From positions 1-6,844 of the forward strand of contig JAJQCL010000186.1 in assembly GCA_021202715.1 (NCBI GenBank): DNA of 6,844 bases, given 5' to 3'. The notes beneath the pieces were generated by a model that made no database searches, was not told the DNA's origin, and worked only from the letters and a program-made list of their open reading frames with translations. The DNA is from Lachnospiraceae bacterium. Its GTDB lineage: Bacteria > Bacillota > Clostridia > Lachnospirales > Lachnospiraceae. Positions 1-4,690 of the stretch are shown here, in pieces. Position numbers and translations under genes: made by a program. Positions within the stretch are counted from its first letter, which is position 1, and each line of letters opens with the position of its first letter.

Positions 1-2
1 GA

Positions 3-206
3 AAATCAACATTTAATTTGCTAGTGGCTCTTATGGATGGTATTGTTGCCCGCAATGGTTTGGCACTTCTTCTGGGGATTATCTTTCAAATGGGCGTCTA
101 TGGCTTCTGGTACGGCAACGCATTGGCCGGACTGATACCCTTTCTGATCGGTATCATTTTCTATTTCAGTGGACGATGGAAGAATTCTGACAATCCTATC
201 ATCTGA
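3..206 (+). CDS. C-terminal end of a membrane protein, family not recognised (5' partial)
   Basis: The reading frame is open to the left edge and ends with TGA at 204-206, leaving 67 visible residues. Two hydrophobic stretches are clear: about residues 21-38 (GLALLLGIIFQMGVYGFW) and about 42-60 (ALAGLIPFLIGIIFYFSGR). They are joined by a very short turn, and a polar tail (WKNSDNPII) follows. This looks like the last helical hairpin of a multi-pass inner membrane protein, perhaps a transporter. I do not recognise the family and infer no substrate. A TTG at 18 could in principle start a small protein, but no ribosome binding site precedes it and the frame continues upstream, so a truncated longer gene is more likely. 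By hand count GC is about 43%, well below the neighbouring genes. It converges on citXG across a shared terminator. Confidence 0.6.
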   Translation, partial: KSTFNLLVALMDGIVARNGLALLLGIIFQMGVYGFWYGNALAGLIPFLIGIIFYFSGRWKNSDNPII

Positions 207-214
207 GGATTGAA

Positions 215-258
215 AAAAAGCAGCGTCTTCACCCAGATGTGGCAAGACACTGCTTTTT
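215..258. terminator. Bidirectional Rho-independent terminator
   Basis: The arms 215-229 and 244-258 pair over 15 positions with one C/A mismatch (224:249), closing a 14-base loop in which CAC and GTG can pair further. The stem has A residues on its left edge and T residues on its right edge. The plus-strand transcript therefore ends in a T run with a further TTTTT at 266-270, and the minus-strand transcript ends in seven U (complement of 213-219). It lies 8 bases after the stop of the plus-strand gene and 21 bases after the stop of citXG, as expected for one hairpin serving two converging genes. Confidence 0.88.
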
Positions 259-279
259 CAATATATTTTTATGCTCGTC

Positions 280-1674
280 CTACAGCAGGCCCGCCACCTC
301 ATAGAGATAATACGTCAGTGCCAGCAGATCGGCACAGCCGCCGGGGCTGACATTCTGCCGGATGAATTCCTGATCCAGCGCCAGCACCTGACTCTTCCGC
401 ACCCCCTCCGGTGCGGTAAGCAGCGCCTGAGCCTTCCCCCGCAGCCGTGCCGCCTCTTCCCGCGAAGAGCGGGCGATCATGTTAGTATCCGTCACATGCG
501 CGATCAGATTCAGCAAAGCCAGCGAGCCTGCCTGATTATAGTCAATGCCCTCCTGCAAAGCCTGCGAGAGGATGGGCCAGGAATAGTTCCTCACCGAGGG
601 AAAGCCTTCCGCCGCTTCCTGTCGGATGCCACCGATCCCATAGCGGGCATACTGACGCTCTCCGGCCGTCCGCTGCGCCTCCTCCGGCATCCGCTCAAAG
701 TCCCGCTTCCAGGCCGGCGCGGCGATCAGGGCTGCCGTCTCAAGGATCCCTCCGAGGGATGGCTTCTGCTTTCCGGATCGTGCAAGGCAGTATCCGGTGG
801 CCGTCGCCAGGATCCCCAGAGAGAAGATCATCCCCTTGTGCGTATTGACACCTGAAGTGGCAGCGAACATGGCCTTCTCGGCCTCAAGTCCGATCGGACG
901 GATACAGCGCAGGATTTCCTCCGGAGATTCCTCGTAGAGCTCCCGGCCGAGCGCGGCATAGCGTACGAAGAAGGATTCCAGCACAGCGGTGCTCTTTTCA
1001 AAAAGAGCCACGTCCATATCCCGGTGTGCGCCGCAGTTGTTCCGATCCACCAGTCCCGGCTTGGGCGTCGTGTAAACCTCCAGGAGCATGGCCTGACGGC
1101 AGAGACGACCGATCATCTCCGAGCTGATCCTCTCTCTCCGCAGAGACTCCATCAGAAGCTGCGCGGTCTTATCCTGCAGCTCTTCCACGGTATGAGCCCG
1201 GCTGCGGGCGCAGGCTGCGCTCTCCCGTCCGCAGACCAGACAGGGGCGGGGCGGCAGGCCCAGATCCTGCCGTGAGACCTTTGAACCATCCGGACGAAGC
1301 ACATCAATATCAAAAAGCCGACCGGCGATCTCCCCCTCCTCCAGTTCCAGAAGAACCCGTTTCGTCGTCTCCGCCTCCCCGTCCACTGCGAAGTAGGCTT
1401 CCCATCCCCAGGACCACGTCTCTACACGTTTTTCCCGGATCTGGATCGAATGCCTCCACAGCGTACTCTGGATCCGATCGGTCGTCTGGACAAAGACCTC
1501 CTCCGCCAGAGGGAAGACCTTGACCGGCCCCGCAATATTCAGCGTAAAACAGACCAGAGTACCCGGATGTTCCGCCCGAACCGCCTCTTGTTCGGAGGCC
1601 CGGTGTTCCCGCCCGGCCAGCATCTCCGGCAGCTCCACCTCATGTCCTGTCAGCCATATATTCTTCGCGCTCAT
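280..1674 (-). CDS. citXG: Fused CitX-CitG: citrate lyase prosthetic-group synthase and holo-ACP transferase
   Basis: This 464-residue protein carries both enzymes for the citrate lyase cofactor. The CitG part (EC 2.4.2.52) makes 2'-(5''-triphosphoribosyl)-3'-dephospho-CoA from dephospho-CoA and ATP. The CitX part (EC 2.7.7.61) transfers it to a serine of the acyl carrier subunit CitD. CitX spans about residues 1-175, with HPGTLVCFTLNIAGPVK, RLFDIDVLRPDG (119-130) and the Cys-rich signature RPCLVC then CARSRAH (143-161), which separates CitX from the malonate decarboxylase relative MdcG. CitG spans about 185-464, with EVYTTPKPGLVDRNNCGAHR (199-218), SGVNTHKG (274-281) and SPGGCADLLALTYYL (443-457). 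Such fusions are known, for example in Haemophilus. The start at 1674 is preferred over an in-frame ATG at 1716 because AGGAGGGAG lies just before it and the CitX domain begins there. It ends with TAG. Citrate lyase genes are not in the window. The 114 bases upstream show no clear promoter or terminator, so co-transcription with the reductase is possible. Confidence 0.93.
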   Translation of the reverse strand: MSAKNIWLTGHEVELPEMLAGREHRASEQEAVRAEHPGTLVCFTLNIAGPVKVFPLAEEVFVQTTDRIQSTLWRHSIQIREKRVETWSWGWEAYFAVDGEAETTKRVLLELEEGEIAGRLFDIDVLRPDGSKVSRQDLGLPPRPCLVCGRESAACARSRAHTVEELQDKTAQLLMESLRRERISSEMIGRLCRQAMLLEVYTTPKPGLVDRNNCGAHRDMDVALFEKSTAVLESFFVRYAALGRELYEESPEEILRCIRPIGLEAEKAMFAATSGVNTHKGMIFSLGILATATGYCLARSGKQKPSLGGILETAALIAAPAWKRDFERMPEEAQRTAGERQYARYGIGGIRQEAAEGFPSVRNYSWPILSQALQEGIDYNQAGSLALLNLIAHVTDTNMIARSSREEAARLRGKAQALLTAPEGVRKSQVLALDQEFIRQNVSPGGCADLLALTYYLYEVAGLL

Positions 1675-1682
1675 TGAAGCCG

Positions 1683-1691
1683 CTCCCTCCT
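1683..1691 (-). promoter_or_regulatory. Ribosome binding site that decides the citXG start
   Basis: Read on the minus strand this is AGGAGGGAG, ending 8 bases before the ATG at 1674-1672 (11 bases counted from the AGGAGG core). It lies inside the 14-codon extension that would result from starting at 1716, where no comparable site is seen. It therefore supports the shorter protein. Confidence 0.7.
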
Positions 1692-1788
1692 CTGTCCTCA
1701 CTTTGCATTTCTGCACATACCATTCACATCACACTCCCGCTGAGCTATCCTGTCTGCCTGTCATTTTCTGCGCGAAACAGCATTCCTC

Positions 1789-2946
1789 TCATCGCCAGGG
1801 GCGCCACTCGCCAATGCCCTCATCGAAACGCTCTGAAACCTTTTTCAGCCAGCCGGTTACGTCGATGTGCTGCGGACAGATCTCCTCGCACTGATGACAT
1901 TCGATACAGTCCCCGGCCCGCCCGTAATTCTGTTTTAGCAGGTTCTTGTAATACTCCTCCTGAGAAGACCAGGAAGGATTGGTATCCAGCTGTTCCACAT
2001 TGTACAGGGAGAAATAGTTCGGAATGGCGATATTCTGGGGACAGCGATCGCCCTCCACACAGTAGCGGCAGCCCGTGCAGGGAATGGCGATGCTCTCCTG
2101 CAGGATGTCCCGCACCCGGAACAGGAGCTTTTCCTCTTCCTCCGTCAGCGACACAAAGTCTTCCATGAAGCTCATGTTGTCCGAGAGCTGTTCCTCATCG
2201 CTCATGCCGGAAAGCACCATCTGGACGTCGGGCAGGCCCGCCGCAAAGCGGATCGCCCAGGAGGCCGGGCTCCAGTCCGGATGTGCTTCCCGCAGCAGCT
2301 GTTCCGCCGCCGGGGGAACCTGTGCCAGCGTGCCTCCCTTGCAGGGCTCCATGACAACGACCCATTTGCCGTGACGACGGGCCGTCTCATAACAGAGACG
2401 ACTCTGCACGCCGGTACTGTCCCAATCCAGATAATTGATCTGCAGCTGGACGAATTCAAAATCCGGATTCTCCGTGAGGATCTTGTCCAGATACGCCGCC
2501 GTATCATGAAAACTGAATCCCAGATGGCGGATCTCACCCTTCTTTTTCTTCTCCCGCAGATAATCAATCGTTCCGAGTTCCAGCGCCCGGTCATAGCAGG
2601 AGGAATTCAGGTTATGCAGCAGATAATAGTCAAAAAAATCCACCCCCAGCTGCTTCTTCTGATCCTCATAGATCCGCACCTGATCCTCCGGCTTCTTCAG
2701 ATTCAGCATCGGCATCTTCGTCGCCACAGTAAACCGCTCCCGGGGATAACGCTCCACCACGCACTCACGCAGGATCCGCTCACTCTGCCCATTATGATAA
2801 ATATACGCCGTATCAAAATAGCTGAATCCGTGAGCCAGGAATTCATCCGCCAGCCTTTTGGCTCGTTCAATATCGACCGACGAGCGGTCATCCGGGTTCG
2901 TCAGAGGAAGACGCATCCATCCATATCCCAGTCTCTTCTGCTCCAT
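1789..2946 (-). CDS. Aldo/keto reductase with C-terminal two-cluster ferredoxin domain
   Basis: This 385-residue cytoplasmic oxidoreductase belongs to the iron-sulfur aldo/keto reductase group (COG1453 type). The TIM-barrel domain covers about residues 1-285 and keeps the AKR catalytic tetrad: Asp45 and Tyr50 in FDTAYIYHNGQSE, Lys77 in VATKMP and His111 in YYLLHN. The C-terminal region holds two cysteine sets: C290-x2-C293-x2-C296-x5-C302-Pro, then C347-x2-C350-x2-C353-x3-C357-Pro, the second being a classic 4Fe-4S pattern. The physiological substrate of this group is not established; NAD(P)H or ferredoxin-linked carbonyl reduction is an inference. The start at 2946 is chosen because GGGAGG sits 9 bases upstream and the family's opening (KRLGYGWMRLP) follows at once. 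The frame is open further upstream to 3129, but that part crosses a promoter and an inverted repeat and has no family resemblance. It lies between gltBD and citXG on the same strand and ends with TGA. Confidence 0.92.
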   Translation of the reverse strand: MEQKRLGYGWMRLPLTNPDDRSSVDIERAKRLADEFLAHGFSYFDTAYIYHNGQSERILRECVVERYPRERFTVATKMPMLNLKKPEDQVRIYEDQKKQLGVDFFDYYLLHNLNSSCYDRALELGTIDYLREKKKKGEIRHLGFSFHDTAAYLDKILTENPDFEFVQLQINYLDWDSTGVQSRLCYETARRHGKWVVVMEPCKGGTLAQVPPAAEQLLREAHPDWSPASWAIRFAAGLPDVQMVLSGMSDEEQLSDNMSFMEDFVSLTEEEEKLLFRVRDILQESIAIPCTGCRYCVEGDRCPQNIAIPNYFSLYNVEQLDTNPSWSSQEEYYKNLLKQNYGRAGDCIECHQCEEICPQHIDVTGWLKKVSERFDEGIGEWRPWR

Positions 2947-2955
2947 ATCCAGTAT

Positions 2956-2961
2956 CCTCCC
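2956..2961 (-). promoter_or_regulatory. Ribosome binding site that decides the reductase start
   Basis: GGGAGG on the minus strand, 9 bases before the ATG at 2946-2944. It fixes the start at the conserved reductase N-terminus rather than at upstream in-frame codons. Confidence 0.75.
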
Positions 2962-2971
2962 TGCGGGGTTG

Positions 2972-2994
2972 AACCAGCAATAAATAAGCTGGCT
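2972..2994 (-). other. Small hairpin in the reductase mRNA leader
   Basis: CCAGC (2974-2978) pairs with GCTGG (2988-2992). One U-G and one U-A pair extend the stem at its base in the minus-strand RNA, and the loop is a 9-base A/T-rich stretch. It sits 10 bases upstream of the ribosome binding site in the predicted untranslated leader. It could influence translation or mark an operator, but the stem is short and may be chance. Confidence 0.25.
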
Positions 2995-3032
2995 TTTCCC
3001 TCTGCAATACACACATTTTTTATTCCCGGATG

Positions 3033-3061
3033 ATTTTATCATAGTTTTTCCGGAAAGTAAA
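3033..3061 (-). promoter_or_regulatory. Candidate sigma-70/sigma-A promoter of the reductase (and possibly citXG)
   Basis: On the minus strand, TTTACT (3061-3056, four of six consensus bases) is followed after exactly 17 bases by TAAAAT (3038-3033, five of six). Transcription would start near 3026, giving a leader of about 80 bases. The 10-base palindrome TTTCCGGAAA (3047-3056) lies in the spacer and touches the -35 element, and ATGAT-TTT-ATCAT (3030-3042) covers the -10, so repressor control is conceivable. The call rests on hexamer match, spacing and position upstream of a gene after a probable transcript end. Confidence 0.45.
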
Positions 3062-3074
3062 CGCAGGAAGGAGC

Positions 3075-3126
3075 ATAGCGAGAGCCGCAGGAAGGGACAA
3101 TTGTCTCTCTCTGCGGCTCTCGCTGT
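3075..3126 (-). terminator. Long inverted repeat after gltD, probable transcript end or RNA-stabilising hairpin
   Basis: The two 26-base halves (3075-3100 and 3101-3126) form one hairpin. Positions 3077-3090 and 3111-3124 match perfectly over 14 GC-rich base pairs. The inner part pairs imperfectly and closes on the palindrome GACAATTGTC (3096-3105). It begins 46 bases after the gltD stop, in line with ending the gltBD transcript. In the minus-strand RNA only a loosely pyrimidine-rich stretch follows (CUCCUUCCUGCGUUUACUUU), with no true U run, so it is not a textbook Rho-independent terminator. It might instead mark 3'-end processing. Confidence 0.5.
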
Positions 3127-3172
3127 CATATCTGTCTGATAGCAGAATACTTTATATCAGGTGCAAGATGTT

Positions 3173-4687
3173 TTACGTCGGATCTCCATATCCCGGCAGG
3201 TTACTGTAGCCCATCAGATAGAGATCCACAGCGCGTGCCGTCTCCCGTCCCTCGCGGATGGCCCAGACTACCAGGGACTGACCCCGGCGGCAGTCGCCGG
3301 CCGCAAAGACCTTGGGATTGACGGTATTGTGGCTGTTCGGCGTCTCCGTCGCCAGGTTCCCCCGGGGCGCTAACGGCAGGCCGAAAGCATCCGCCACGAA
3401 ATTCTCCGCTCCCAGGAAACCGGCTGCGATCAGAACCAGCTCGCACTTATAATCATACTCGCTGCCGGGGATCTCCGCCATATACATGCGCCCCGTCTTC
3501 TCGTCCTTCTTCGACTCCAGCTGCACGGCCTTCACGCCGGTCAGCTTGCCTTTTTCGTCCTTATAGAACTCCTTGACCGTGGTCTGATAGATCCGCGGAT
3601 CCTTTCCGTACAGGGCGATGGCCTCCTCCTGACCGTAATCGACCTTGAGCACCCGGGGCCATTGCGGCCAGGGGTTGCTCGCGGCGCGCTCAGCGGGCGG
3701 GCAGGGCATCATCTCGAACTGAATCGCTGTCTTGCAGCCCTGGCGGATCGCCGTGCCGAGGCAGTCATTTCCGGTGTCGCCGCCGCCGATGATGAGAACA
3801 TTCTTGCCCTTTGCGTTCAGCTCCGGAGGAATCTTTACGCTCTCATCGAGGACATGCTTCGTGTTCGCCTTCAGATAATTAACGGCAAAGTCTACGCCGA
3901 TGGCATCGCGTCCGGGAACACTGATATCCCGCGCCTTGGCCGCGCCGCAGGCAAGAACCACCGCGTCATATTCATTCAGAAGCTGCTCAGCGGACAGATT
4001 TTTGCCAACCTCCGCGCCCGTGACGAACTTGACGCCCTCCTGCTCCATGATGCCGGTCTTGCGAAGTACCACGGATTTCTCCAGCTTCATGTTCGGCATC
4101 CCATACATCAACACGCCGCCCGGACGATTCTCCCGCTCGAACACCGTCACCTCATGGCCGCGGTGATTCAGCTGATCCGCTGTCGCCAGACCGGAGGGAC
4201 CGGAGCCCACGACCGCAACCTTCTTGCCGGTGCGCATCGAAGGAGGATTGGGACCCAGATACCCCTTCTCGTAGCCATATTCGATGATGGCTCTCTCATT
4301 TTCCTTATTAGAAACAGCCGTATGATCGCCGTGCAGATGACCGGTGCAGGCCTCCTCACACAAAGCAGGGCACACCCGGGAGGTAAACTCCGGGAAGTTA
4401 TTGGTCTTCTTCAGACGCGACAGTGCCTGTTTATAATTGCCCCGGTACAGATAATCGTTCCACTCCGGTACCAGATTGTTTAACGGACAGCCGGAGGCCA
4501 TTCCCGCGATCATGATGCCGGCCTGGCAAAACGGCACCCCGCAGTCCTTGCAGCGGGCCGCCTGCTCGCGGCGCTCCGCCTCGGGCAGAGGGATATGGAA
4601 CTCGTTAAAGTTCTTAATTCTCTCCCTGGGAGCCAACGCGCGATCCTGTTTCCTGTCATATTCCATAAATCCTGTCGGTTTTCCCAT
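3173..4687 (-). CDS. gltD: Glutamate synthase (NADPH) small subunit GltD
   Basis: This 504-residue flavoprotein is the beta subunit of glutamate synthase. It oxidises NADPH at its FAD and passes electrons through iron-sulfur clusters to GltB, where 2-oxoglutarate and glutamine-derived ammonia become glutamate. The N-terminal iron-sulfur region has C46-x2-C49-x4-C54-x12-C67-Pro (CKDCGVPFC, then GCPLNN), with RVCPALCEEAC at 104-114. The FAD Rossmann motif is VVGSGPSG (159-166), with the acidic Glu184 in VFERENRPGG. The NADPH-binding motif is IIGGGDTG (299-306). The closing FAD motif is VFAAGDCRRGQS (460-471), followed by VVWAIREGRETA. Length is a little above the usual 470-495, partly from the longer C54-C67 spacing, which I recall as typical of clostridial-type GltD. 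The ATG at 4687 lies 3 bases after the gltB stop with GAGGG just upstream, so translation is probably coupled. It ends just before a long inverted repeat. Confidence 0.97.
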   Translation of the reverse strand: MGKPTGFMEYDRKQDRALAPRERIKNFNEFHIPLPEAERREQAARCKDCGVPFCQAGIMIAGMASGCPLNNLVPEWNDYLYRGNYKQALSRLKKTNNFPEFTSRVCPALCEEACTGHLHGDHTAVSNKENERAIIEYGYEKGYLGPNPPSMRTGKKVAVVGSGPSGLATADQLNHRGHEVTVFERENRPGGVLMYGMPNMKLEKSVVLRKTGIMEQEGVKFVTGAEVGKNLSAEQLLNEYDAVVLACGAAKARDISVPGRDAIGVDFAVNYLKANTKHVLDESVKIPPELNAKGKNVLIIGGGDTGNDCLGTAIRQGCKTAIQFEMMPCPPAERAASNPWPQWPRVLKVDYGQEEAIALYGKDPRIYQTTVKEFYKDEKGKLTGVKAVQLESKKDEKTGRMYMAEIPGSEYDYKCELVLIAAGFLGAENFVADAFGLPLAPRGNLATETPNSHNTVNPKVFAAGDCRRGQSLVVWAIREGRETARAVDLYLMGYSNLPGYGDPT

Positions 4688-4690
4688 GGT

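Noticed and set aside
18..206. A complete 62-residue small membrane protein starting at TTG
   Set aside because: No ribosome binding site precedes the TTG, and the frame stays open to the window edge, so the C-terminal end of a larger protein is more likely.
271..855. 194-residue open frame on the plus strand
   Set aside because: It lies antisense inside citXG, has no ribosome binding site, is rich in Arg, Leu and Pro, and has no recognisable domain. It is a by-product of GC-rich coding on the other strand.
1675..1788. Possible promoter or regulatory element between the reductase and citXG
   Set aside because: No pair of -35/-10 hexamers with good spacing and no convincing hairpin was found; only the citXG ribosome binding site is clear.
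2281..3033. 250-residue open frame on the plus strand
   Set aside because: Antisense to the reductase and running through its promoter region; low-complexity Leu/Arg/Ile composition and no family features.
3030..3042. FNR/CRP-like site ATGAT-N3-ATCAT
   Set aside because: The spacing is three rather than four bases and the outer bases do not match TTGAT-N4-ATCAA. It is kept only as an unassigned palindrome.
2947..3129. 61-residue N-terminal extension of the aldo/keto reductase
   Set aside because: It would translate the promoter and part of the inverted repeat, bears no resemblance to the family, and ignores the good ribosome binding site at 2956-2961.
3136..3160. CTGATA ... TATCAG hairpin just after the gltD stop
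   Set aside because: Only six base pairs with a 13-base loop and no U run; too weak to call a terminator.
3662..4483. 273-residue open frame on the plus strand
   Set aside because: Long, but wholly antisense to a well-conserved gltD and composed of Arg/Ala/Leu/His-rich sequence without motifs. GC-rich coding strands often produce such frames.
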